A stretch of DNA of 64,000 nucleotides from Ligustrum vulgare (taxonomy: Eukaryota > Streptophyta > Magnoliopsida > Lamiales > Oleaceae): contig OY743188.1 in NCBI GenBank assembly GCA_963555705.1, positions 28,851,383-28,915,382 of the forward strand, read 5' to 3'. Numbering within the stretch: position 1 is the first letter of the stretch; the number at the start of each line of letters is the position of its first letter. Positions 47,371 to 59,303 of this stretch are shown in pieces. The translations under genes were made by a program, and so were the position numbers. The notes beneath the pieces were generated by a model, which did not search any database, was not told the DNA's origin, and worked only from the letters and a program-made list of their open reading frames with translations.

Positions 47371-47937
47371 TTATAACATTGCTGAACTGCAAGAAGCCTC
47401 ATTTTGTAAAACAGACTGGCAAACAGGATCTTTTGCTATTATATTTTGGAGACTATAACGATTTTTGTCCTCGTTAAATTGAGTGTATAAGGAGAGAAGT
47501 TCACGTTGCACATAACCACTTGGGTGCGTCTCAAGAGTCAGTCGAATATCATCCAAAGACTCCTTACTCAGTCCACCCTTTATGAATTCGATTTTATCAT
47601 CCCGATTAGTAGAAGAATATCCTACTGATTTGCAACGAGTATTACAGTTCCAACGAGCACATTTGTAGCAACCACCCAGTCTTTTTGCTCTTCGTTTCTT
47701 TGCAAAAGTGCTTTTGCCTAAACCAGGCATGTGCTTTGGAAATGTTGATGGTAATTCACCATATAGTCGAACCTTTGCTTCTATCAACCAGCGAACATCT
47801 TCTGGAACACCATGAGCCATCAGCAACCTCAATCTTTCGAGCCTTATTTTATAGATCTTTCTCAGATCATTCATAGGAAGACTGGAATAATACTTGCGAA
47901 TGTTAGAAAGAATGATATCCATTGTTTGATGATTCAA
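47371..47937 (-). CDS. Cysteine-rich basic protein, virus NABP-like (copy C)
   Basis: Identical in protein to copy B (188 residues; basic patch 80-86; Cys 90, 93, 98, 102). It lies in the second internal region of the array, upstream of LOG copy C on the same strand. The function assignment carries the same uncertainty as for the other copies. Confidence 0.7.
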   Translation of the reverse strand: MNHQTMDIILSNIRKYYSSLPMNDLRKIYKIRLERLRLLMAHGVPEDVRWLIEAKVRLYGELPSTFPKHMPGLGKSTFAKKRRAKRLGGCYKCARWNCNTRCKSVGYSSTNRDDKIEFIKGGLSKESLDDIRLTLETHPSGYVQRELLSLYTQFNEDKNRYSLQNIIAKDPVCQSVLQNEASCSSAML

Positions 47938-48693
47938 CCTCTTCTCAGCATGAACTATTTAAAAACGAAAAGGATCTGAGTGAATCCGCGTGATGTTGTG
48001 ACCAGCAAGAAAGCGCAGGATTATTTTAATGAAAAGAGGAGACAAGAAGTAATGCGCTGTTAAATTTTATCGATAAAGGAGATTTGATTGGAGATTTGGA
48101 ATAATTTCTTGGATTATGGGTACTAATATTTTGTTTTAATAATGATAATCTTGGTATAGTGTGATGATACGTGGAAAGTAAAATGAGTACCGTATTGAAT
48201 CAGAATTCATACGTATATACAAGTGAAAGAAATACTTTGCAGGAAATGTGGTGACATTTAAGTATAGAATCTTAGTTTTGGGAGATATTTGTTTACTGAA
48301 TTTTGGGTTACAAATATTGGAAAGATAAGTTGATGATATTATGTTGATATGTTTGGGTATATTACGTAGAGAAAATATTCAGGTAATTCTTTGATTATTT
48401 TGGGAATTTTCGATGATAAGAAAGGAAAAATTATTATGATACGATATGTCAGTAAAGATTTGTTGAAATTTTAGATATATATACGAATATTTGAGGTCAC
48501 ATGATACGATGATAAGTGACAAGTTACATAAATACTACAAGATATGATGAAATTTTTACATACGATTGGGAATTGTTTTGATTATTTTGAGAATATTCGA
48601 TGATAAGAAGAAGAGATTCTGATTAAGTATTCAGAAATTATAAGATTAAGTAAGTTTAATTTCGAGGACGAAATTATTTTAAGGAGGTAAGAT

Positions 48694-51600
48694 TATAGCG
48701 ACCCAGAATTTTTATGCAATAAATAATTATTTTAATATTTAGAAAATTGTGTCGCTACTATTTCATTTATTATTTTGAAGTTAACGCCGCGACGAATTCG
48801 TCTAGCCAAGTCAAGAAATATCGAATTTGTTCGATTTTAAATTAAAATCCGAATTTCTAAAAATATGTTATTTAATTATTTATTCAAAGTATTATTTTCA
48901 AAATCATTTTGAATTCCAAATTTATTAAAATATCTCAATTTTCCTTATTCAAATTATTTCAAGTCCAAATACGTAATTCAATTTTTATCTCAATATTTAT
49001 TTATTTTCAAATTTATTTTCAGTCCAAAATATATCAGTTTTAAATACATTTTCAAATCGAAGTTAGTCAAATTTTTAGTTAAATTAATCCTATTTAACTA
49101 AACCAAAATTTTTCCACATGTTTTCTTCTTTACACCAAAACATCATCATTTTGTATAAAGAATATTACACCATTTTCTATTTCATATTACACCAAATTCT
49201 ACACTATCTTTTTCTACAATACCAAATCAATGCATATATTCCTCTTATTCTTCACTAACTTATTCCATAATAGCTAATCAAATTCTTTATAACAATTTTC
49301 ATCAAGAACTCGGCCAACCTCACAAATTTTTCTTTTCTTTCCACAAAGTTATATCATTATGTTTTGAGACATAATGATTCTATCACACCATTTTTACAAC
49401 CTAATTCTCCACTAACTCATAATCATTCATTTCAAATACACTAACTAATGCCAATTATAATGACAAGCGTTTTTTCATCTCCTCTGTCTAAGCTCCATCC
49501 ACAACCATTATCTTTATCATCATCACCAATTAACCCCACAACCCTCTTTAGCCAAAAGCTACACCTCCACTTCATTTCAATATACATGGCACAACTCACA
49601 CTTCCATGTACCTAGATTCCACAATACAATATATATAAACATCATCATCTCAGCACCTGCACAGCCGAAAGCCATTCCCTACCGCCCAAGTTGAACTCTA
49701 CACCACACTACACCAACCAGCATCATCAGTACAGCCTCAACTCTATAACCAGCTGAATCCTATTATCATCACCCTGATTACTCACAACGTTTCACCAACC
49801 CAATCCAATTCAGCTGCCATTTCCAATTCAATACCAAATCTAATACATACAGCAAACCAAGTTCACTGCAATACCACAAATCACAACTCTGTAGCACCTC
49901 AACCATCAACCAATTTGTAAAACCACAGTATTCATCATCATCACCAAACTGCTGTCTCAATCGAACCTCCAATTCAGTTTTCTTTTCACCATCATTTTCA
50001 AATCAGCATCATCATCACCGGACATCACCACAATCCACCTCACTGTGACTTCACCATCGAACCACCTGCAGATTGACAAAACCTTCCACCACTGGCAACA
50101 ACCGGCTACACCATTAAACCATCATCTCTAAACCACCAATCACTACGCAACCCAAATTCATCATCATCAATTCCCACACCCAATTTCAGTTCAAGTCCAT
50201 CACTCACCCATTCACCAAACCCAAACTCAAATCCAGATCAAAACCCACAAAGATTAAGAAATAGAATACCCAAAATACCTACCTACCTCGATCGCCGGAT
50301 TATCGCCGGAAAAACCTCAATCTTCAGCCTCAGTCTACCTCGATTTCTCTTCAATTTTTGCACATAACTTAGCCCTAAAATCTTCATACAACCACACCGC
50401 AGCTCACCCCGCCTTGCGACGGCGCTTCGACGGCGAAACCGCCGGCTGAAGGGTCGGTTTTCGCAGAAAGGAACCGCCGTTCACCGTTCGTCTCCTCTCC
50501 CCTGGTTCTCTCCTCGTTTAAACTGAACGAGTTGTGATAGAGAGAGAGTAAAGCTGAGATATATATTTAATTTTCAGAAATTGCAGCTTGGTCCCTGAAG
50601 TTTTAAAGGTTTTCAAATCAGTCCCCAACTTTTTAAGTTATCCATTTCAGCCCCAAAGTTTTAAATGATTTACTTCAGCCCTTTAACTTTAAACTCTTTT
50701 ATTTCAATACCTGCTGATTTACTTTTAAGCCCAAGTTTCAAAGTATACATTTTAATCCCTCAACTTTCAAAATATCTATTTTAGTCCCTGAACTTTCAAA
50801 AGTATTCATTTTAGTCCCTCAACTTTCAAAACATCAATTTTAGTCCTCAAGATATAATTTATCATTTTGAACTATATATTCGATAGACTAAAGTGACTTA
50901 TTGGCTAAGACGAAGCGTACGGAGAATTTAAAGAAATTGAAGTCATTCCCGCTCAACTTTGCACTCGTCGGATTTGAGGTAGACTCGCACTTATTAATTG
51001 ATTTAAATTATGATTTCATATGAATGTCATGTGACTTGTGAAAGTCAATTTTCAAGAAAATTAAGTATGTTTTATGAAAGGTAAATATACCTTATGTTTT
51101 TATGAAAAGTAAGTATACCCTATGTTTTTACGATAATGTTTTATATGTTTTGGATCATTGCTACACATAAGAATTCTTGCCACCTAAGTTCGGTAACATT
51201 CTTGTGTCTCCTATGTTTATGAGGATTTGCCACGAAGTTCGGTAAAATTCCTATGTTTCCATATGTTTATGAGGATTTGCCACCTAAGTTCGGTAAAATT
51301 CCTGTCGCATATGTTTATGAGGATTTCGATCCTATCTTATGTTATGATGCAATTGATCCCTATGAATTTCAGAAAATTATGCTTGGTATACTTACTACAT
51401 AAGAATTCTTACCACCTAAGTTCGGTAAAATTCTTATGTTTATGAGGATTTCGATTTTATCCTATGTTATGATGAAAACTTACTGTTATTATGATTTTAC
51501 TGCATAAGAATTCTTGCCACCTAAGTTCGGTAAAGTTCTTGTGTCTCCCTATGTTTATGAGGATTTCAATCCTATCTTATGTTATGCTTTCAAAAGAAAT

Positions 51601-52223
51601 TATGCTTGGCATAATTAAAATGTTTTTATAAGTATATGGTTTTCAAAGAGCTGTTTTCAAAGAGCTATTTTCAAAGAGCCTATGATTTGCAAAATATGTC
51701 CCGTGCTGTAATGCACAATATGAGTTTTATCAAGAGCTGTTTTATAAAGAAGCTCTATCAATGCCCGTTTTATAAAGAGCCGGGATTTATGTGTTTAATC
51801 ATCTTATAAATTAAATTAATTTGCGATGAGTCTACTGAGTATTTCCCCCATGAAATACTCACCCTACTTTTTAACAGTTTTGCAGATTTCGGAGACGGTG
51901 GCGAGCGATGAATGATGGTGGCAATAATCGTTGAACGGTTGAAAGTTTGACGTTAATGATTTCCGTATTTTCCAAACAATCGAATAATTTAGAGAAGTTC
52001 ATTTATTTGAGAAATTATGATATTGGCAATTTCTTTACAATATTAATGGTTCGATTTACTATTTCAAATGGTTTCATAAATGTTTTCAATTTTAGCGGCC
52101 ATTACAGTTTATTTAATGTTGCCAAAAATGAATTTCAATTATTTCTTCCGCAAAAATATTATTCGAAAAATTTAGACAGAAAATGACGTAGTGAATCGGG
52201 TATACGGAACTCGGGGCGCTACA
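48694..52223 (+). repeat. LTR 3 of the array (3530 bp)
   Basis: Nearly identical to LTR 1; it ends GCGCTACA where LTR 1 and 2 end GCGTTACA. It is followed by the array's target duplication AGTTG and then by MULE TIR sequence. Confidence 0.93.
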
Positions 52224-52228
52224 AGTTG

Positions 52229-52360
52229 TGACATGGCTTCCACGCTGTTAATTTTTTTTTGAAATCACCCAACTCCCCAATGACTTCTCTACTTCCCGTA
52301 TTCTTCCCTAGCACCCCATAAAGTGAACATCTAACCCGATACTACCCATTAAAGTAAATG
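52229..52360 (+). repeat. MULE left TIR, inner piece
   Basis: TGACATGGCTTCCACGCTG and the following CCCAACTCCCCAATGACTTC / CCCGTATTCTTCCCTAGCA pair with the reverse complement of 57640-57775. The T-run (52252-52260) varies between the two TIRs. Confidence 0.85.
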
Positions 52361-53337
52361 TCAAATCACATCACTTTGCTTGCAAAGTTTTCCAAAAACC
52401 AAATATATTTGGCACTTCCGTTCAGTTCAGACCTCTTCATTTTCGATTTTTATTGGTTCTCCTCACCTCCCCTTCCATTTTCATTCATTTCTTGTGAGCT
52501 TCTTCAGTAGTTGAAATGGTTAGTTGTTAAATTTGTTCATGTTTTATGTTATGGAAAATTTTATTATGAGTTCTGTTTAATTTTGTGCATTTTTTTAATT
52601 AATTTTACGTGTAGTTTTTATTTTTATGTTTAAATGGGAAGCAATAATAAGATTAGTTAAAATTTATAGTAAATCTTGATTAATGAACCACATTTTTTTG
52701 GGGGAAGTTTGTAACATGTTTTTTTGTTGATTTTATTTTATATGTTATTTTCTATTTTAAAGTAGGACTATATATTTTTTATATAATTTTTGTTCATCAT
52801 AAATTGGTAATTTCATTAATTAATGGCAGTGTGTAATGTTAAAATGATGACTTCAGATAAATTAACTATGATAAACGAGCAAGTGTGAACAAAAAAAAAA
52901 AAATTTAAGTGCTTAAAAAATAATTTAATATTTTTTTATGTTTTTTTTTTTAACAAGGAATGGAATGTGAGAATGATGATAATGTGTTCGTTCCCCAAGT
53001 TTCTCATACTATAAAACTTAAGATCGGATTAGAGTTTGATTCCCATGAAGACGCACAAATTTTTTACAATCAGTATGCTAGGGAGGCGGGATTCAGTACC
53101 AGAGTGGGTAATTGCAAGAAAAAGAAATCAACTAACGAATATATTTGAAAATTATTTGTGTCCTACAAAGAAGGTAAAACAGACGAGACATATCAAATAC
53201 GTCACAAGGATGATGTTCAACGTACTGGAGAAAGAAAATGTAGTCTAACACGGTGCGGGTGTAATGCAAGAATGGCAGTAGTAAAGCAACAGACTGCGCA
53301 AGGTTGAATTGTCAGTAAATTTATTGAGGAACACAAT

Positions 53338-56110
53338 TGTAAGACTGCTTTTCACTTTCTTGCAATTTTAAATTCCACGTAATATTGTGGTGAATGTTAT
53401 TATAAATTATACTTTTATGATCGTTAACGTCTATAATTGGAATTATTTTGCAGTGGAAGGACTTGGACGCCGTCTCGATCAATGTACAAATTCGAAAGTT
53501 TATAAATTAGTTGTTTTAATTATTTTACGTGCAATTCTATGTCTAATTGTTACTTGCCATTTCTATTGTAGTTGAGTAGTAAGTTGCCTAAATTGCATTA
53601 AATTGAAGTTAGGAAAAGTTTGGTGACACTTTGGAATTTCATTTGAAAGTTATGAGCCTAAATTACTAATTAATGAGAGTTGAGGGACTAAATTACAATT
53701 TACCAAAAGTTAAACATTAAACCTAACCTAAAGATCTCACACTCTCATATCACTCTCTCACACTCGACGCCTCTCTCTCTCGGCTCTCCCTCGCGTCGCC
53801 TCTCCCTCGGCACTCTCGGTCGCGACCTCCCCCCTCCCTTCGACCACCGACCGCCGCTCTCACCGGTAGTAAGCCTCCCCCCTCTTCCCCCTTTTTCCCT
53901 TTTCTCTTCACGGCACACACACACACACCCAAAACCGCGCACACACGCACGATTTCACACCATTTCACGCACACACACACGTACATAATTCGATATATAT
54001 ATATATTGTATGTAAATAACGTATGTATGCAATTTATATGTATAAATTCAGATTTTACAGTTAATTTCAGATTTTAAATTTTGTGTAATTTCGAGTTTAA
54101 CCATGAATTTGGGAATTAATGATGTTATGTGTATGAGTATTGATGTATATGAATGTATATATTATTATGTATGTATAGATGCGTGTAAATATATATAAAG
54201 TTTGGATTTTTGTGGGCATATGTATATACTCAGATTCTGATTATGGTGAAAATAAAATTTCTCAGACTGGGGACTCATGAAATTTTGATTAATTGATGTG
54301 CTATAATATTAAATTGATGTGTGAATGTACGTATATACGATCATGAATATGTATATGACTATTTAAACAAACATGTGTAATTTTTGGAATTTTTGGATAA
54401 TGGTATAGGAGAGTAAACTTTAATATTTTAGGAACAAATTAGTTTAAATTGAAGTTATGTTCAAAGTTATAAATTTTAGTTCAAGATCATTTTTTTGAAT
54501 AAGAATGCTTGGCTTTGAATTGTGAAATTGATAAGTAAGATTTCAAAAATTTTTCCTCGAACTTAATGTATTACTTCGAGTATGATATTATATGTGGTGT
54601 TAAATGTGTTTGTTATATTATGAGTCACATGAAAGTATATGTTTTGGGAATTTGAAAGTATGAAAGGAAATTCTTTAGTTTTATGTGCTCTAGTCTCGAT
54701 ATAAGATCACATGTGAGTTAAATTGAAGTTTTAATTTCAGTTAATGTTTGATTGAGTATTAAAATGGATAACGAATTTAATTGTCAACTAAAAGTCATAT
54801 TTATTGACGAATGTGAATAATTAGGGATTTTGGTACATTGACGTTACGGGTATCCGAGACTCTCCACTTGCAAGTTCAGAACGGTAAATACTAAGGATTT
54901 CATGTAAGTAAACTTCCCCCTATTTTCATCAAAGTTGAATGTAAATGTGAAAGTTATGTGTAAATGACTGTCTTGCAACTTAATTGCTTTGATGAATTTC
55001 ATTTACTTTGTGAAAGTATATGTTATTATGAAGAATGTTCAAGCATGCACATTATCATGTCATTGCATCATCAAGCATGCATTGGCATCGAAATTGGGAA
55101 GTGAAATGTTTTTAAATGAAAGAAATGTGTCAAGGTGCAAGTTTGTTCAAAAGTTATGTATCCCAAGTTTTTAAAGAAAGAATGGGTGTACTTCTAGTTC
55201 ATGAAAGTTGCGAGTGGGAAATGGGGCGCGGGGGACCGGCGTACCCGAATTAAGTCGCTTTGCGACGGAATGTTCAACCGTTTACGGTGGACTGTTAAAC
55301 CGCTTTGCGGTGGGAAAGTGAATGTTAAACCGCTTTGCGGTGGAAATGCGCATGTTAATCTGGTTCCAAATAAATAATTTCCCACTGTATTCTGATTGAC
55401 TAGAAGTTACATCAAGTGAGCTCACGATGGAAATGAAGTGAAAGTTTTGAAATGTCAAGTGAAAGTTTGAAATGTTGTATGTTCTGGAAGGTAAAGAAAA
55501 AGGGGATACATACATGGAATTGTTAAAAAACATTCATGTCATAAGCATGCATTCATGCATACAGTTTACTTACTGAGCTTTAGCTCACCCCAATCCATCC
55601 CCAACATTTCAGGTGATGAAAGCTAGATGATCAGAGGGGAGTACTTGGTGACTGACTAAGACAGTACCCGCTGTCGCCATTATTTAATAAAGTTAAATTT
55701 ATTCAAGTTATTATTTAAATTTATTCCTTAATTCATTATTATTGATAATTGTTTGGTTGAAGTTGGTTTTAATTAAGTATGGATGACGTATTAGAGATTA
55801 AATTACTTCTTATTTCAATTGTCAATGTCTGTTGATACTTTGGAAAATCTTATGCTTGAGGAGTTGGGAAATAAATGAATTGGTTTGGCGATAATGAATG
55901 TGATTGATGTTTTAAAATTTTTAAATGGTTTTGATGTCCCTCTACAGGTTGGCTATGTCCAATTTATAGATGAGACTCTGCCGAAATTTCTGTAAAATTT
56001 TACAATAGATAAATGAACATTTTAATTGTGTAAACGATTTAATTCCGCATTTAAATGTGAATGGAAGTTAACACGCATATGTTTTAGACTCGTAAACTTG
56101 GGGTGTTACA
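53338..56110 (+). mobile_element. Solo gypsy LTR, 2773 bp, TSD ACAAT
   Basis: Starts TGTAAGACTG and ends GGGGTGTTACA, with the 5-bp duplication ACAAT at 53333-53337 and 56111-56115. Removing it joins FAR1 codons in frame. A CT/GC-rich promoter-like block (53750-53900), TTAAACCGCTTTGCGGTGG repeats (55250-55350) and a TTACTGAGCTTTAGCTCACC block (55570) are typical of Tekay/Del-like gypsy LTRs. The short frames in it are not genes. Confidence 0.93.
55245..55350 (+). repeat. Short GC-rich repeats 'TTAAACCGCTTTGCGGTGG' in the solo LTR
   Basis: Four variants of (G/C)(T/A)CGCTTTGCG(A/G)(C/T)GGAATGTT / ACCGCTTTGCGGTGG in a row. Each is a small hairpin (CCGC TTT GCGG). Confidence 0.8.
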
Positions 56111-56234
56111 ACAATCATGCTCTTACTACTCCTAGTAGGGTGCATTTGTTGAGATCACATCGTCAGGTAACTGCAACTAAGAAGGCACTTGTCAATAACT
56201 TTGTTTTGTATCGAATGCTTTACAATCTATGTTA

Positions 56235-57640
56235 ATTATTATCGTGGTCATTGACTTCTTCAATACACAATATAGTCGAGGTGACATAAGTTTACATGAC
56301 ATAAGTTTAAATAGAATTTCTACGTTAGGAGACAAAGTAGTCGAGGAGACATAAGTTTACATAAAATCCCACTAACTTTACATATGAAAGTTTATGGTAA
56401 AATTCTACATTCTGTTACAACACATTCATGGAGACATCGTAATATCATCAAACAGCAGAATGAGCCGCACTCATTTTCATCCTACACAAAACATGGAAAT
56501 ATAAAAGATTAGAGGGAAAAACAAGTTACATAACGAAAATAAATAAATATTTAGACATGAATACATACCTCAAATTGAATTTTCACAACCATGTTGATGG
56601 TTGCAATTTCCACAAGCAAACTTTTAGCAAGTTCATAAACTTACTTAGTAACAAGTTTATAATTTTCATGTTGAGGCTCAGATAAGATTTAGTCATCATA
56701 GCCCCACTTAAGCAAGTCGGAAAGTAGAGGCTCAGATATATTTATGTATTCATCGGTGAACATGGAACCAAATCGCCATGGCTGCAAATCACTGGTTGCA
56801 TGAAAATTCATGCCATCCAAGTTGCCCCTCCAAGATACAACATGTGATTTCGTGTTTAACCATTACAACAGAATTTTTAGCTCATCACAGCCTCATGCAT
56901 ATTCAGTCACACACTACCGTTCTCCTACCAACCAGCCTTAAAAATCATCATGATTCCACCAACAATTCATCAAAATCGTTCCATTCACAGCCAAAAATTC
57001 CACCAAAAATTCGTTCCATTCATAGCAAAATAATCCAGCCAAAATTCATTCGAATCACAGAATCGTTCCATTCATAGAAAAAAAATCCAACCAAAATTCG
57101 TTCCATTTCACAGCATAAATTCATTCCATGCACAACCACAAATACAAAATCAACATGATTTCCAAAAACAAAAAAATACAAAAAAATAAAATAAAACAAT
57201 TTCATCAACATCACATACGAATGCTTGAAACATCCATCACAGGAAGATCAAATTAATTTTTTTGGGAGATTGGAATTAATTTTGGGTAGTTAAAAAAATT
57301 GTGTAATTACTAATCATAATTTCTCAATAATTTGGGATGAGATTCATGAATCACAGCATAATAGGACAAATTTAAATTTGCAGCAACGGGAGATGACTCC
57401 ATGACATACCCGACATGTACGTTCTTACGATCAGAAGGGGCGGCGACCAGAAGGGGCGCTCAACAAGCGGACGCGCACTTGAGGTCCAAACCACCGACGG
57501 CACACCCAAACCCCGCCAGACAAATCGCATCCAACCCACACCATAAAAATCGCACCAAGCACCGATCAAACGGAGCACAAATTAGCACCTCAACGACGAA
57601 GGCGGGTGCTGATAATAATGGTTGGGGGTTGCTTTCGTTG
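56235..57640. other. MULE interior, no intact gene
   Basis: On the minus strand 56560-56770 reads like a decayed exon followed by a GAG|GTATGT splice-donor-like site (about 56568). Imperfect repeats of CCAAAATTCGTTCCATTCA lie at 56960-57130. The 99-residue plus-strand frame at 56778-57077 spans these repeats and is not supported as a gene. A GC-rich stretch (57430-57560) precedes the right TIR. Confidence 0.45.
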
Positions 57641-57820
57641 GTAGGGGAAATATGTAGGATAGGGTTAGGGGTTCACTTAATAGGGGAGTGGGGAAGAATA
57701 CGGGTAGCAGAGAAGTGATTGGGGAGGAGGGTGATTTCACCAAAAAATTAACAGCGTGGAAGTCATGTCGCTGATTCGGCACCAGTTGGTGCCAGACTGG
57801 TTGGTTGGAGAATGGAAGTA
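57640..57820 (-). repeat. MULE right TIR
   Basis: The reverse complement reads TACTTCCATTCTCCAACC, ACCAACCAGTCTGGCAC, a CACCAACTGGTGCC palindrome, then GACATGACTTCCACGCTG and CCCGTATTCTTCCCC, pairing with the left TIR over about 170 bp. Confidence 0.85.
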
Positions 57821-57865
57821 TTCCAAAATAAGTAAACCTCGCAAATTGTGACAAGTTTTAGGCTT

Positions 57866-58040
57866 TTAGCCCATATTTCGAACTCTTTTTTTTAAAATTA
57901 AATTTATTTAATACTCAATTTTAATCATTTATCTTAGTCAAACCTACTATTTTTTATTTTTCAAACATTTTTTAATCACATTATCTCAAAAATACTATTC
58001 AAAACCATATTATTCACAAAAAAAGTGGCCCACAAGCTTA
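57866..58040. mobile_element. MITE, copy 3 of the three-copy family
   Basis: Ends TTAGCCCATATTTCGAAC and (reverse complement) TAAGCTTGTGGGCCAC, with an interior like 11355-11534 and 31421-31600. It lies just outside the MULE's right target duplication. Confidence 0.55.
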
Positions 58041-58158
58041 TTTTTCTTTTGAAATAATATTCGCATGTAATTTCATAATGGCGTGTTTAATGAATTCAAG
58101 TTGAAAAAATATTAAATTGTTTTATTGATTCTTAAAGATTTAATTTAGTTGATCTTGA

Positions 58159-58159
<1 letters not shown>

Positions 58160-58229
<70 letters not shown>

Positions 58230-58230
58230 T
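58160..58230 (+). repeat. (AAT)n microsatellite, about 23 units
   Basis: Uninterrupted AAT repeat of about 70 bp. Confidence 0.97.
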
Positions 58231-58819
58231 TACTTCACGCTCTGATTTTCCTCAAATTTGAGGAATTGGTTTTCCCATCCATTTACTAGAATTAATTTTC
58301 TAGGGAAAAATGTTGAACCATTTTCGTCACGTTTGATCATTTTTGTTGTTGTTAATTGATTTTTTTTAAAAAAATTAACATTATTATTATTAAATACAAA
58401 TGTATGTAAAAAAAATTGATTAAAATAGCTAAATTTGTTTTATTTGTCATGAAAAATAATGTCAGTCAAACAACAAAACTTGAAAAATTCTCCACTTTTT
58501 CCACCCAGAAAACTAAATCAATCAAACACATAAAACATCCAATTCCTAATAATTCAATTCTCGGAAATTCATTTTCTTTCCACCCAAATTTCACCTTCGC
58601 TATCAAACGCAACCTAAAAGTTACATAATTTGAGTCAAAGTAGTGAACAATATTATGTAGTTGAATTTAACTCTAGACCCACGTTATAAAACCCATTTAA
58701 GGATTTTTATAACATTTAATATTATAAATGGATTTATCTCATATAGATTCAAAACATTCAGCAAAATACCATCCTTAGCAATATATAATAAACACATTGA
58801 AAATTCAAAACAATCTCTA
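58231..58819. other. AT-rich intergenic DNA, no gene recognised
   Basis: Short frames only; nothing supported. Confidence 0.5.
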
Positions 58820-59139
58820 TCTCTACTATCTTAAAAGTATGGATCAAGGAGAAACTTTGATTTCACAAATTTGACCTCACATATTTCTCTATATAACAGA
58901 TATATCCTTCTGTCATAATGTCCATTACGCTATCCTTCTCTAATAATGCTCATTACGCTATCAAAAAAAGAGAAACAAATCTCTACTATCTTAAAAGTAT
59001 AGATCAAGGAGAAACTTTGATTTCACAAATTTGACCTCACATATTTCTCTATATAACAGATATATCCTTCTGTCATAATGCCCATTACGCTATCCTTCTC
59101 TAATATTGCTCATTACGCTATCAAAAAAAGAGAAACAAA
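58820..59139 (+). repeat. Tandem duplication, two 160-bp units
   Basis: TCTCTACTATCTTAAAAGTA starts each unit (58820 and 58980) and CGCTATCAAAAAAAGAGAAA ends it; only about three substitutions separate the units. The second unit runs straight into the possible gene start at 59140-59500. Confidence 0.95.
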
Positions 59140-59303
59140 ACGTCTCTCGAAAACCCCATTTGAAAACCCAGCAAAGAAAGCTGAAGAAACTTCCTCCGCC
59201 CCCGCACAATCTCCATCGTCGCTGCCAAGTCTTCAAATTCCCTTCGGAATGGAGTTCACCCACGTAAGATCTACCGTCTACCAGAGTACCACCGCCAAAT
59301 CCA

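Larger units (their letters stand above)
34918..52223 (+). mobile_element. LOG-family retrotransposon array: LTR-internal-LTR-internal-LTR (copies B and C)
   Basis: Three 3530-bp LTRs (34918-38447, 41806-45335, 48694-52223) alternate with two 3358-bp internal regions, an exact period of 6888 bp. One 5-bp target duplication AGTTG flanks the whole array (34913-34917 and 52224-52228); none flanks the inner units, so one insertion was expanded by LTR-LTR unequal recombination. LTRs start TATAGCGACC (TG mutated to TA) and end TTACA or CTACA. Each internal region has a primer site TGGTATCAGAGC, two antisense genes and a polypurine tract AAGGAGGTAAGA after a gypsy-like TTTCGAGGACGAAATT. There is no gag or pol. 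Only about five substitutions separate the LTRs, so expansion and insertion are very recent. Confidence 0.93.
52960..56234 (+). pseudogene. FAR1: FAR1/FHY3-type DNA-binding domain remnant, split by a solo LTR
   Basis: ATG 52960 opens a frame with the FAR1 domain start 'LEFDSHEDAQIFYNQYAREAGFS' followed by a basic KKKKS stretch. It runs to 53337 through two in-frame TGAs (53146-53148 and 53305-53307), both at positions where the family usually has Trp. The frame stops at EEHN and resumes exactly at 56116 with HALTTPSRVHLLRSHR, the typical FAR1 zinc-finger end, to a TAA at 56234. FAR1/FHY3 proteins derive from MULE transposases and bind DNA through this WRKY-GCM1-like finger. Here it lies in a MULE, so it may be the N-terminus of its own transposase or a captured gene; the catalytic core is not seen. 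Confidence 0.85.
34880..57820. mobile_element. Mutator-like element (MULE) with long TIRs, heavily nested
   Basis: The outer ends CACTTTCTTTCTCCTACC (left) and TACTTCCATTCTCCAACC (reverse complement of right) begin long inverted repeats sharing ACCAACCAGTCTGGCAC, GACTTCCACGCTGTTAATTT-type and CCCGTATTCTTCCC words. A 10-bp direct repeat TTCCAAAATA flanks the element (34870-34879 and 57821-57830); MULEs make 9-10-bp duplications. With its insertions removed (34918-52228 and 53338-56115) it is about 2.85 kb. It carries a FAR1-type DNA-binding domain pseudogene but no recognisable MULE transposase core, so this copy is non-autonomous or decayed. It sits 220 bp upstream of the RNP1-type start codon. 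Confidence 0.85.

Noticed and set aside
34918..52223. Three LTRs as separate solo or full insertions
   Set aside because: Only one pair of target duplications (AGTTG) exists, at the outer ends; the inner LTR has none.
56778..57077. 99-residue frame as a MULE gene
   Set aside because: Composed of degenerate CCAAAATTCGTTCCATTCA repeats and no known domain.
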